From positions 1 through 64,000 of the forward strand of contig JAAZYV010000001.1 of assembly GCA_014239455.1 (NCBI GenBank): a DNA stretch of 64,000 nucleotides, read 5' to 3'. The notes under the pieces were generated by a model that was not told the origin of the DNA, made no database searches, and was given only the letters and a program-made list of their open reading frames with translations. This DNA comes from Paracoccaceae bacterium (lineage in GTDB: Bacteria; Pseudomonadota; Alphaproteobacteria; Rhodobacterales; Rhodobacteraceae). Shown here in pieces: positions 1 to 7,159 of this stretch. Each line of letters starts with the position of its first letter. Positions within the stretch are counted from its first letter, which is position 1. The position numbers and the translations under genes were made by a program.

Positions 1-205
1 CAAATTTAGAACCAAGTACTTCCTTACTTCCACCCCAACCATCATACTTTGACCAATCCACAGTTCTGGATTCATCTCGTTCACAATGTTGAAGAAATTT
101 GAACCAAAGGAGGTATGTTCGTTTCCGATTAGGAATCCAAATCTTACTCTTCTTATCATACAAGACCTGTCTAGACGTAGGTTGGAAAAGTTTCCTACCT
201 TCCAT
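1..205 (-). CDS. Hypothetical protein, 5' part (runs off left edge)
   Basis: An open frame enters from the left edge on the minus strand and can be read back to an ATG at 205; the C-terminal part lies outside the window. The visible part is rich in Trp, Tyr, Lys and Arg and has the composition of a real soluble protein, with segments such as YLLWFKFLQHCE followed by VDWSKYDGWGGSKEVLG. I do not recognise a named family. The frame stays open upstream of 205 to a TGA near 273, so GTG at 211 or a TTG further up could be the true start; no strong Shine-Dalgarno decides this. A plus-strand open frame at 86-358 is its shadow. It sits in the accessory region with the recombinases, so it may belong to a mobile element. 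Confidence 0.55.
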   Translation of the reverse strand, partial: MEGRKLFQPTSRQVLYDKKSKIWIPNRKRTYLLWFKFLQHCERDESRTVDWSKYDGWGGSKEVLGSKF

Positions 206-513
206 ATTCACTCTAGGTTCTTCACCTTTTTTTCTAGTGAAATATTTGTCCAAAACTACCCTCAGATGAGAAATCAATCATTACACACAAGGAGTATAAT
301 CATATTTGTAATTAAACAGAAATATCTAATGAAAAGGAAAATGACTGTTCAAGTGTAAACAGGTGAACACCTCAAATTTCTATTTTCATTGGTCATAAAA
401 ATAAGGGGATTTTTGAGGGATATTTCATGGACACTTGAACACCTTAGTTTTTGGATACCCTACCCAAAAAAACAACTCTTCAAAAACAAAACTATAAACA
501 GTAACATTTTTCC
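206..513. other. Intergenic region with small repeats, no gene seen
   Basis: No convincing gene was found between the left-edge minus-strand gene and the secreted protein at 514. The stretch contains an 11-bp inverted repeat TGTTCAAGTGT (346-356) / ACACTTGAACA (431-441), the small palindrome AGGTGAACACCT (361-372), and a direct repeat TGAACACCT (364-372 and 437-445). A TATAAA-like element lies shortly before 514. The repeats could be protein-binding sites in a divergent promoter region. Confidence 0.45.
346..445. repeat. Nested inverted and direct short repeats
   Basis: Seen directly: an 11-bp perfect inverted repeat (346-356 with 431-441) encloses a 5-bp-arm palindrome at 361-372, and the 9-mer TGAACACCT occurs twice in direct orientation. 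The spacing of the two 9-mers is 73 bp, about seven helical turns, so the two copies would face the same side of the DNA. Function unknown; a regulator or recombinase binding region is the simplest guess. Confidence 0.4.
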
Positions 514-939
514 ATGAAACACGTCATCACACTCCTGACCATTATTTTCATATCACTCCTGTCTTCACCTAGTTGGAGTGAAACTCTAATCTTAAAATGT
601 GACTCAAGAAGATTTGGTGATGATGAGTGGATTGGAAACGTAGTATTATGGGAGATTAATTTTGAAACTAAAAGGGTACTGATGAAAGAAATTAACGATA
701 CAACAGTTGAAGGATGGATTGTCCATAAATTAACCAGTGAAAGTGATGATTACCTCACGATAAGAAAATGTATACCTTCAAACTCTTCCAATTGTAATAT
801 GAGTGAGGATCTAGGGTACTTTAAATCATATAACCAAATAGATCGAACGACTGGGATTTTGAAGGATATAACAAAAGTTAATGGGTCGAATGTTGTTGGA
901 TGGGAATACCAATGTAATAAGACAGATAAATTATTTTAA
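514..939 (+). CDS. Hypothetical secreted protein
   Basis: 141 residues. The N-terminus is a clear Sec signal peptide (KH, then a hydrophobic stretch LLTIIFISLLSS, then a likely cleavage after PSWSE-type residues near position 22). The mature part has four cysteines (near 29, 90, 97 and 137), compatible with disulfides in the periplasm. No family recognised. The ATG lacks a visible Shine-Dalgarno sequence. It is not obviously in an operon: 130 nt separate it from the next gene. The surroundings (orphan genes next to recombinases) suggest accessory DNA. Confidence 0.6.
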   Translation: MKHVITLLTIIFISLLSSPSWSETLILKCDSRRFGDDEWIGNVVLWEINFETKRVLMKEINDTTVEGWIVHKLTSESDDYLTIRKCIPSNSSNCNMSEDLGYFKSYNQIDRTTGILKDITKVNGSNVVGWEYQCNKTDKLF

Positions 940-975
940 ACACCTACCCCCCTCCTTAAAACTGACAATAAAAAT

Positions 976-1004
976 CTAATCTATAAATGTAATAAGTATC
1001 CAAT
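976..1004 (+). repeat. 29-bp direct repeat, copy 1
   Basis: Identical over 29 bp to the sequence at 1888-1916. The two copies bracket the membrane-protein gene and the DUF4177-like gene. Sequence just before each copy is also loosely alike (a C-rich stretch followed by TAAAACTG), suggesting a diverged longer duplication. Confidence 0.75.
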
Positions 1005-1069
1005 TAAAACAAATAGTGATATCGTTAATTACCTAAAATAAATCACAATGTAGAGAAGGAGAGGATGAA

Positions 1070-1480
1070 ATGGAACTAACAAAAGATACTTTTAAGAAAA
1101 TAGTTTTGTGTTCAATAATTTTCCCATTTTTATATCTCACAGTCGAGTCTCTACCATTTTTTTCAGACTATGAAGTCTTAGAGGAAGACTTAAATTTAAG
1201 TTATATTGATCAACTAATAAGTATCGAAGTTTCTCTTGTGATAATATCACTTTCATTTTTAACTAACCTTATCAGTCTCATACTGTTGTATCTTTTTAAA
1301 CCAATAGGTAGACCGATTTATCTGTGGTCGTATCTTCTAATGATCCTTTTCATTATGTTCAATGGAGACTGGATACAATATTCAATTTCCTATCCACTAG
1401 ATGTTATAGAGTCATTTCTAGAAGTATTCATTTTGTATCTCATCTATCTTTCTCCTTTGAAGGAAGAATTTCAGAAATAG
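1070..1480 (+). CDS. Hypothetical membrane protein, four predicted TM segments
   Basis: 136 residues with hydrophobic segments around positions 11-28, 50-75, 82-98 and 108-128, so an integral inner-membrane protein. A good Shine-Dalgarno sequence (AAGGAGAGG) lies just before the ATG at 1070. No conserved motif or family is recognised, so no function is offered. It stands between the two copies of a 29-bp direct repeat, which makes it likely cargo of a small mobile or duplicated segment. Confidence 0.6.
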   Translation: MELTKDTFKKIVLCSIIFPFLYLTVESLPFFSDYEVLEEDLNLSYIDQLISIEVSLVIISLSFLTNLISLILLYLFKPIGRPIYLWSYLLMILFIMFNGDWIQYSISYPLDVIESFLEVFILYLIYLSPLKEEFQK

Positions 1481-1597
1481 ACTATTTGATTAATACAATA
1501 ATTTTTAAGTGAGATAATATTTTAATAAAATACCAACGAAGGTTATTAGAACGTAAAAACCAAGATATTTGAAAAACTTCTGATCCTTTGGATCCAT

Positions 1598-1786
1598 TCA
1601 AAACCACCCCTTTTTTCGTTTAAAGTACAATCGTTGGATGTTACTATTATTATCTGGAACTACAGATACTAATTCCCAACCTTCCAAACCTATTTCATTT
1701 ATTTTACGACCAACATTGTCTCTATCTTTGTTGTGAGTAATAAGTCTTTCCTCACCCATTGTTACAACGTAGTATTCCCATCTCAT
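1598..1786 (-). CDS. DUF4177-like small protein
   Basis: 62 residues starting at the ATG at 1786, chosen because AAGGAG lies 7 nt before it; the longer frame to 1915 adds an unlikely N-terminus. The pattern WEYYVV near the start, then GLEGWELVSVVPDN and a C-terminal YFKRKK, matches small DUF4177-type proteins, whose function is not known. It lies between 29-bp direct repeats on the strand opposite to its neighbours. A hairpin with a T-run on the same strand sits about 70 nt before the start (1855-1884) and could act as an attenuator or insulator. Confidence 0.65.
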   Translation of the reverse strand: MRWEYYVVTMGEERLITHNKDRDNVGRKINEIGLEGWELVSVVPDNNSNIQRLYFKRKKGWF

Positions 1787-1854
1787 TTTTAACTCCTTAT
1801 GGATACTTACCTTTATAAACATTATCCATAATTTCATTATCTCGTCATTAAATT

Positions 1855-1884
1855 TAAAAGACCCCCTAAAACTGGAAGGGGGGT
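1855..1884 (-). terminator. Terminator-like hairpin ahead of the DUF4177-like gene
   Basis: Read on the minus strand, ACCCCCC, a 10-12-nt loop, then GGGGGT followed by TCTTTT forms a GC-rich stem with a T-run, the shape of an intrinsic terminator. It lies upstream of the 1786 start, so it either blocks antisense transcription arriving from the right or attenuates the small gene. Confidence 0.4.
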
Positions 1885-1887
1885 AAA

Positions 1888-1916
1888 CTAATCTATAAAT
1901 GTAATAAGTATCCAAT
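1888..1916 (+). repeat. 29-bp direct repeat, copy 2
   Basis: Identical to 976-1004. Its last bases (CCAAT) are also the first bases of the left arm of the dyad at 1913-1952, so this copy abuts the proposed left recombination site. Confidence 0.75.
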
Positions 1917-1952
1917 CGAATAATTAAATCATAAGTTAGATCATTTCGATTG
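1913..1952. other. Putative serine-recombinase site, left (att-like)
   Basis: An 8-bp perfect inverted repeat CAATCGAA (1913-1920) / TTCGATTG (1945-1952) is centred at 1932.5, on the 13-mer TTAAATCATAAGT (1924-1936). The same 13-mer in the same orientation lies at 4382-4394 inside another dyad. Imperfect dyads of about 30-50 bp around a short shared core are the known form of serine-recombinase crossover sites. That these are the ends of a cassette is inference. Confidence 0.45.
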
Positions 1953-1988
1953 ACTCCACCAAGTTAAAATGTCAAATTAAATTGTAAC

Positions 1989-2002
1989 AACTTATGATTT
2001 AA
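1989..2002 (-). other. Inverted third copy of the core next to the recombinase start
   Basis: AACTTATGATTTAA is the exact reverse complement of 1924-1937, giving a 14-bp inverted repeat with centre-to-centre distance of about 65 bp. It ends 4 nt before the ATG of the first recombinase, a position where bound recombinase would repress its own operon. It may be an accessory resolvase site or an operator. Confidence 0.45.
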
Positions 2003-2006
2003 CATT

Positions 2007-2636
2007 ATGAAAAAAGTATCACTACTACTAAGAGTCTCGACATCAGGTCAGACAACAGACAATCAAAAAAAAGAATTAATTGATCTTTGTAAAAGACGAG
2101 ATTTCCAGATCGTGTATATCTATGAAGAAACTGTATCTGGAACAAAGAAAAACGAAGATCGTAAAGAGTTCTCACGAATGTTGAACGATATGAAGAAACG
2201 TAAGTGGGAAAAATTAATCGTCTGGAGTGTTGATCGACTAGGTCGAGACATGAAGGAACTCATAAAAACCTTATCCCTATTAGATGATTACAAGATTTCT
2301 CTTTATTCATATCAACAAAATTTAGATACAGATGACTCGATGGGTCGAATGTTCTTTTATTTCGTATCTATATTTTCTGAGTTTGAAACTAATTTAAGAA
2401 AAGAACGTCAGAAGGTTGGTATCGAAAGAGTCAAACAACTCGGAAAAACATACGGTGGTAACAAGTTCCTATCCGATGAAATCAAATCAAAAGTACTAGA
2501 GTTATCAAATTCTGGTCTATCCTATCGACAGATAAAAAAGACAATTGGTGAAAAGATCAGTTTGGGTTCGATTTCTCACGTTATCAAAGAACGAAAGTTA
2601 ATCGAAGGTTTAGATTTACATGAGATTACATACTAA
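2007..2636 (+). CDS. Small serine recombinase (resolvase/invertase family)
   Basis: 209 residues, the usual length for this family. The catalytic serine lies in LLRVSTSGQ (about residue 11), followed by the conserved VWSVDRLGR segment near 70 and an arginine-rich FSEFETNLRKERQ region near 130 that leads into the long E helix. The C-terminus has a helix-turn-helix (SYRQIKKTIGEKISLGSISHVIKERK-type pattern, read here as residues about 170-195). Such enzymes resolve, invert or integrate DNA through a 5'-phosphoserine intermediate. Its stop overlaps the next start by one base (TAATG), so the two recombinases are translationally coupled. A 14-bp inverted repeat just upstream may be its binding site. 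Confidence 0.88.
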   Translation: MKKVSLLLRVSTSGQTTDNQKKELIDLCKRRDFQIVYIYEETVSGTKKNEDRKEFSRMLNDMKKRKWEKLIVWSVDRLGRDMKELIKTLSLLDDYKISLYSYQQNLDTDDSMGRMFFYFVSIFSEFETNLRKERQKVGIERVKQLGKTYGGNKFLSDEIKSKVLELSNSGLSYRQIKKTIGEKISLGSISHVIKERKLIEGLDLHEITY

Positions 2637-4444
2637 TGGTTAAAGAAGTTTTACACTGTTACACAAGGGTCAGTACCGAAGAACAACGGAAGGATGGTAA
2701 ATCTCTACTTGTTCAACAAGATGATGGTCTGGAAGTCTCTCAAAAACTTGGAATGACATTTAACCTTTATGATGAGGGTTCTAGAAGTTCGACCACCCAA
2801 TTTCGTGAAGTACTGGAAGGTCTTAAAGACGATATTAAAAACGGAATTGTAAAAAACATATGGGTTCAAGATCGAAGTAGACTCTTCCGAGATATGTTTG
2901 ATGGAGTAAAGTTTAGGAATGAATTTCTGGAGAGATATGGAGTTACACTCTATGAAGGTATTTCCCCCACTAAATTAGAATTTAATTCTGAACATGAAAG
3001 ATTAATTTTCGACATCATTACTAGGTTTCAACAGTCTGAAAATATAACAAGAAGAGACAAATCTGTACGAGGAAAGTTAAGAAAACTTAAGAAAGAGTCT
3101 CAACACAAACCTGTATTTTTAGGTGGTACACCCCTCTTCGGATATACATCTAAAGAACAACTATGGAAGATTGAAAAAGAAGAATCCAATTGGGTAAAAT
3201 TTATATTCAATGAATACGAAAAAGGGAAATCCACCAGAGATATAAAAATCAAACTGGACAGTGAAGGTGTAAATCCACGAAGGACTAAATCTGGACTTTG
3301 GAATATTGGTACTCTTCAGAGTATGTTGAGAAATAAATCTTACACTGGATTACATCAAGTCAACGAATACAAAACAATTGATATTGATGAAGTTACAAAG
3401 AAAAGAACTAAAGAAATTGTTAAGACTTATAATTATAAAATTCCTAAAATAATAAATGTCGGACAATTCAATAGAGTTCAAAAACTTCTGGATTTGAATC
3501 ACAAGTACTCGTCAAATAACAAACAACATTTTTCTCTCTTAGATGACTTACTGGTTTGTGAGTGTGGAACAAAAATAGGTTCTAAGGTTCAGAAATATCC
3601 CCCATCACTCAACAAGAAACCTACAAAAAAATACTATTGTTTAAGTCCAGAATATTCTTGGAAGGGTAATGAGAAAAACCCATGTAAAAACAAGATGTCC
3701 TTACAGATGGATAAAACCAATGATTATGTTTTGGATGTAGTTAAAGGGTCAGTTCAGAACTCAAATATTCTTAAAGAGAAATTCAAAACTGATGTAATGA
3801 ACCAAAAGGAATCTAAAGAAAAAGATATCAAGAAACATACAGATTTCTTGGAGAAAAAAGTTCAAAATTGTCAGAGAATTATTGATGAACTTGAGAATAA
3901 TATTGTCGATCTAGAGATTGAAAAAACAACAGGTGAGAGAGACAAAAATGTTGTTCAGAAAATTATTTCCAGAATGGAGACAGAGTTAGAAAATCAAAAC
4001 CAATATTATTCCGAACTAGAGTCTGAAATTGAGAACACTAACAAAGAAAAAAGTTGGTTAGATTGGGTATCAAAATATGGTGAGAATTTAAAACTCAGTA
4101 CGAGTAATGAGAAAAAACAAAAAGAGTTCTTAAAAGGTGTAGTGGAAAAAATAATAGTCCACAGTGATATCGGACAATATCGAAATACGGTAAAACAGAT
4201 AGGACACAAACTAGAGGTTCATTACAAACTTCATATCGTGGGTGACCAACTAATTTATAACGACAAAGATAAAAAGAGTTTGGGTTATCGGATTGAAAAA
4301 GGTAAGAATATAGAAGTTGGTGAAACACAGAAATTCGTGACTTCACGGACTAAAAAAAAAATTGAAAAAGGGGTGATTGGGTTAAATCATAAGTCAAATC
4401 CAATCAGTGACCGTAGAGTAATCTCCAACGGCCGTCCTCAATGA
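2636..4444 (+). CDS. Large serine recombinase
   Basis: 602 residues. N-terminal resolvase domain with the catalytic serine in YTRVSTEEQ (about residue 14) and WVQDRSRLFRD near 78; a recombinase domain around 160-280 (LGGTPLFGY, then the TLQSMLRNKSYTG pattern); a zinc-ribbon with Cys pairs (VCECG near 304, a YYC near 330 and PCKN near 347); then a long coiled coil (about 375-480). This is the architecture of large serine integrases and transposases such as phiC31-type, TnpX or Ccr proteins. It is coupled to the small recombinase by a one-base overlap. The last roughly 20 residues are encoded beyond the 13-mer core at 4382-4394, so the C-terminus could change with the insertion site. Transposon, prophage remnant or SCC-like roles remain possible. 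Confidence 0.88.
   Translation: MVKEVLHCYTRVSTEEQRKDGKSLLVQQDDGLEVSQKLGMTFNLYDEGSRSSTTQFREVLEGLKDDIKNGIVKNIWVQDRSRLFRDMFDGVKFRNEFLERYGVTLYEGISPTKLEFNSEHERLIFDIITRFQQSENITRRDKSVRGKLRKLKKESQHKPVFLGGTPLFGYTSKEQLWKIEKEESNWVKFIFNEYEKGKSTRDIKIKLDSEGVNPRRTKSGLWNIGTLQSMLRNKSYTGLHQVNEYKTIDIDEVTKKRTKEIVKTYNYKIPKIINVGQFNRVQKLLDLNHKYSSNNKQHFSLLDDLLVCECGTKIGSKVQKYPPSLNKKPTKKYYCLSPEYSWKGNEKNPCKNKMSLQMDKTNDYVLDVVKGSVQNSNILKEKFKTDVMNQKESKEKDIKKHTDFLEKKVQNCQRIIDELENNIVDLEIEKTTGERDKNVVQKIISRMETELENQNQYYSELESEIENTNKEKSWLDWVSKYGENLKLSTSNEKKQKEFLKGVVEKIIVHSDIGQYRNTVKQIGHKLEVHYKLHIVGDQLIYNDKDKKSLGYRIEKGKNIEVGETQKFVTSRTKKKIEKGVIGLNHKSNPISDRRVISNGRPQ
4374..4406. other. Putative serine-recombinase site, right (att-like)
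   Basis: A 7-bp perfect inverted repeat TGATTGG (4374-4380) / CCAATCA (4400-4406) is centred at 4390 on the 13-mer TTAAATCATAAGT (4382-4394), the same core and orientation as at 1924-1936. It lies inside the 3' end of the large recombinase gene. Together the two sites frame the recombinase pair and little else. Confidence 0.45.
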
Positions 4445-4448
4445 AAAC

Positions 4449-4874
4449 ATGACAGTTATTCGCCAATATAACGAAAAAGATAGAGAGCAAGTTATTGAGT
4501 TATGGAAAACTTGTAATTTAACTCGTCCATGGAATGACCCAAACAAAGATTTTGATAGGAAAAAGGGAGTTGGGGAAGATCTATTTATCGTTCTTGAATA
4601 TGAAAATAAAATCATTGGAACTGTTATGGGCGGATATGATGGTCATCGTGGCGTTATGAATTATTTGGCAGTGAGTCCCAATTTTCGGGGAAATGGTTTT
4701 GGGAAAATGCTGGTAGTAGCGGTTGAGAATAAACTTAGACAATTAGGTTGTCCCAAAGTAAATCTGTTAGTTAGGTTAGATAATGTTGAAGTCAGTAATT
4801 TTTACGAAGGTATTGATTATAAAAAACAAGATGATGTTTCAGTTTTTGGGAAAAGACTTATTCCCGATGATTGA
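4449..4874 (+). CDS. GNAT-family N-acetyltransferase
   Basis: 141 residues, a single GNAT domain. N-terminal IRQYNEKDREQVIELW is the usual first strand-helix; the acetyl-CoA-binding pyrophosphate loop is LAVSPNFRGNGFGKML (about residues 75-90), matching the R/Q-x-x-G-x-G/A signature; the end LLVRLDNVEVSNFYEGIDYK is the typical C-terminal half. It resembles the YpeA-like group of small acetyltransferases; the substrate (amine or protein N-terminus) is not known. It starts 4 nt after the large recombinase stop with no clear Shine-Dalgarno, so if the recombinase cassette is an insertion, it may have lost its native promoter and now depend on read-through. Confidence 0.85.
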   Translation: MTVIRQYNEKDREQVIELWKTCNLTRPWNDPNKDFDRKKGVGEDLFIVLEYENKIIGTVMGGYDGHRGVMNYLAVSPNFRGNGFGKMLVVAVENKLRQLGCPKVNLLVRLDNVEVSNFYEGIDYKKQDDVSVFGKRLIPDD

Positions 4875-5042
4875 AAGAAAGGACGGTCGCAGTAACACAA
4901 TCCGTCACAGTTGAATGATACCTGTATATTTGTTTTATTATTCTGTTTAGCAATATATTAATGGTTAAGTTAGGCGCTCGTCCATTTTGGAATTTGATTC
5001 GAATATTAAGGATGATTATCTGAAAATATAAGGAGAGACAAA

Positions 5043-5330
5043 ATGTTTTATGTCAGTACTACTTGGAAACACAAAAACAAAATAGATGAGCAAAAAATGC
5101 AAAATCTATTAGCGAGTTTTAAAGGAACTAACCCAAATGTTAAAGAGGTGCACTGGTGGAAGGTCGATGATTTCACACATGGTGCGGTTGTAATTTATAA
5201 TAATGAAAAGGGTTATCTTGAATCCAAAGAAATACACCAAAAGGCAAGAAAAGAGTCTAGTAAAGAAGTTTCAACAACAATGATAAGAGAAGAAGTAGGA
5301 GGTCAATTAGCATTTTTGAATAATTCATAG
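5043..5330 (+). CDS. Hypothetical small soluble protein
   Basis: 95 residues, preceded by a strong Shine-Dalgarno sequence (AAGGAGAG) at a good distance. It begins MFYVSTTWKHKNKID and contains VKEVHWWKVDDFTHGAVVIYNN, a mix of strand and helix that suggests a small alpha/beta fold similar in layout to ferredoxin-like or monooxygenase-like dimers, but no family motif is certain. No signal peptide or membrane segment. Single gene with 168 nt upstream and 61 nt downstream spacing. Function unknown. Confidence 0.7.
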   Translation: MFYVSTTWKHKNKIDEQKMQNLLASFKGTNPNVKEVHWWKVDDFTHGAVVIYNNEKGYLESKEIHQKARKESSKEVSTTMIREEVGGQLAFLNNS

Positions 5331-5391
5331 GATAATTCACTTGATTTCTATCGGAAATTATCGTCCAAAAATCTTACAAGAATAATGGCTA

Positions 5392-5862
5392 TTGAATAAG
5401 GGATCTTATTTGAAGAATTTCATTAAAGTGGATGGTCGCTCTGGAGCTTGGCTCATACTGAGTGTTATTGAGGCATTAACTTTGTTTTTGGGCGCAACTT
5501 TACCAATCGCCAAAACCAGTGAGTTTTGGATTTTTGAGAATGAATTTTCAATATTAAGCTTAACCCTAAGTTTGTTTTCATCAGGAGAGATTTTGCTTGG
5601 GACTATTTTGATCTTATTTGGGTTTTTTATTCCAATTATAAAAATACTATTGAGACATTTTGATTTACCTAGCTTTTATCGTATGAATTTGCATAAATTC
5701 AGTATGGTAGACATATTTCTTCTTAGTTTCTTGGTATATTCAAGCAAAATCTCTAATGTCTTTGAGATGGAATTAAAAGTTGGTTTTTATTTCTTATTGA
5801 TTTCTGTCGCGGTTGGATACTCACGGATTTTCTTTACCGAGAAATTTAGAGCCGATCAGTGA
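5392..5862 (+). CDS. Paraquat-inducible protein A (PqiA) family membrane protein
   Basis: 156 residues starting at TTG 5392 (no in-frame ATG nearby; a second TTG at 5410 is possible). About four hydrophobic segments are seen, with the PqiA-type pattern: a first membrane helix ending in LPIAKTS, a region GEILLGTILILFGFFIPIIKILL (read as residues about 65-87) and two more helices. PqiA-like proteins are inner-membrane parts of lipid-transport or envelope-stress systems; this one is a single-domain short form without the cysteine motifs of full PqiA. No pqiB is adjacent, so its role is open. Confidence 0.65.
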   Translation: MNKGSYLKNFIKVDGRSGAWLILSVIEALTLFLGATLPIAKTSEFWIFENEFSILSLTLSLFSSGEILLGTILILFGFFIPIIKILLRHFDLPSFYRMNLHKFSMVDIFLLSFLVYSSKISNVFEMELKVGFYFLLISVAVGYSRIFFTEKFRADQ

Positions 5863-6000
5863 AAACTTAATTTAGTCAGAATTAAGCTAATCGATACAAA
5901 ACTTTAATATAACACAGGAAGAATTTTTTTATTCGTTCAAATTCAAAACACGGCAATTTCATTACAGGCAGCATAGCCTTGGCTTATGGAAAACTCAGAT

Positions 6001-6369
6001 TTAATCGTTGGATGATTGGTCTATTTCAGAATTTGTATTGCTTTCCTCAGATAAAGGGTCAGTTCCATAATCGTTATCACCTTCTGTACCTCTCTTACAG
6101 AACCAGACTAAGATTATTATAATTCCGACGATTGGTATAAATATTAATAAATAGCTCCAGCCACTTTTACCAATGTCATGGAGTCTTCTCACCGCAACAG
6201 CGATAGCAGGAATTAAAAGACCAAAAATGATGATTACACCTAACGATGGATTAATCAAATTTCCAACATTAGTTACTACAATGGATAAAAGCACAAACAG
6301 CCAATATTCTGATCGAGGTGCTCTTCCACTGAACACGGCATATTTTTTTAAAGCCTGAAAAACCATCAT
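6001..6369 (-). CDS. DUF805 family inner-membrane protein
   Basis: 122 residues. The start FQALKKYAVFSGRAPRSEYWLF and the central VRRLHDIGKSGW are the two signature blocks of DUF805 proteins, with three to four membrane helices and a polar acidic tail after RGTEGDNDYG. Family members are common in bacteria and their biochemical role is not established. It is transcribed toward the left, alone; the nearest genes are PqiA-like (convergent) and a small orphan (divergent). Confidence 0.88.
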   Translation of the reverse strand: MMVFQALKKYAVFSGRAPRSEYWLFVLLSIVVTNVGNLINPSLGVIIIFGLLIPAIAVAVRRLHDIGKSGWSYLLIFIPIVGIIIILVWFCKRGTEGDNDYGTDPLSEESNTNSEIDQSSND

Positions 6370-6708
6370 AATAAAATATCCTTTTCTTAGTAACTATTTC
6401 ATTTGGTAGTAATACTCGAAATTATTAATTTTACAAAATCTTTTTATAGAAAGTCAGATTTGATTTCCTGGTATATTTTTTGCCACTGCGTTATAGCTAT
6501 TAACAACCAAGTTAGATTGATGTAAGATGAAAAAGAAGAATAACTTGAGATATTCTTAAATAATAACAGAATATAATACAATCAACATGATTGAAAGAGT
6601 GAAAAGACATTAAATCGTGTATCAAATTTAACTGCTTCAATAATGGATTTTTATGTGATTTGTATAGTTTTAAGAAGATAATATTCCCAATAATGAAATG
6701 AAGTATGA
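6370..6708. other. Intergenic stretch, nothing recognised
   Basis: 339 nt between the DUF805 start and the next plus-strand gene. Very AT-rich, with stop codons in all frames, no strong hairpin, no long repeat and no RNA motif that I recognise. It should hold the two divergent promoters. Confidence 0.5.
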
Positions 6709-6909
6709 ATGGATGATGACCAGGTAAAACGCCAACTAAGGAAGTTTAGGGCTGAACAAAAAGCAAAGTCTAAGCAAAATGATCAACTAAAATCTTTTTT
6801 TGCTGCTAATTCAAAAAAATTCGAAGATAAATTAACGGCAATTAAGGTTACTCATAAGGCCGATGATAGTCTATTTACTTCTGCAATAAGAAAGCTAATG
6901 AAGGATTAA
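6709..6909 (+). CDS. Hypothetical small charged protein
   Basis: 66 residues, highly charged, with many Lys, Asp and Gln and predicted mostly helical: KRQLRKFRAEQKAKSKQ near the start and a second helix near the C-terminus. No signal, no membrane segment, no family recognised. The Shine-Dalgarno is weak (GAAATGAAG). Coding potential is supported only by composition and by the lack of a competing frame. Confidence 0.45.
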   Translation: MDDDQVKRQLRKFRAEQKAKSKQNDQLKSFFAANSKKFEDKLTAIKVTHKADDSLFTSAIRKLMKD

Positions 6910-7159
6910 CTACTTTTTCATTATTCTAAAGACTGGCTTTCTATTGATTGTGTTAATAGGTGCCTGCTTATTATATTTTCTTGTCATAGGTAAGATAAGC
7001 TTTGTTACCTCATAGATAATAATTAGTATTTTTGTTGTTGGGAAGCAACTAATTTGATCTGGTAAACATGCTGCAAGAAGTGTAGCCATGAATAATGTGA
7101 AATAATATGCCTTATAGGATGACAATTGTTTGGCCCTGAGGCGAGGTAGTAAAATAAAT

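Noticed and set aside
86..358. Plus-strand open frame of 90 codons at the left edge
   Set aside because: It is antisense to the better minus-strand coding frame (1-205) and has low-complexity, Phe/Ile-rich composition typical of a shadow.
1787..1915. Longer N-terminus for the DUF4177-like gene
   Set aside because: The AAGGAG placed 7 nt before ATG 1786 and the family-like start MRWEYYVV favour the short form; the extra part overlaps the terminator-like hairpin.
4875..5042. GACGG/CCGTC hairpin after the GNAT gene
   Set aside because: Only five base pairs, a long loop and no following T-run, so it is not called a terminator.
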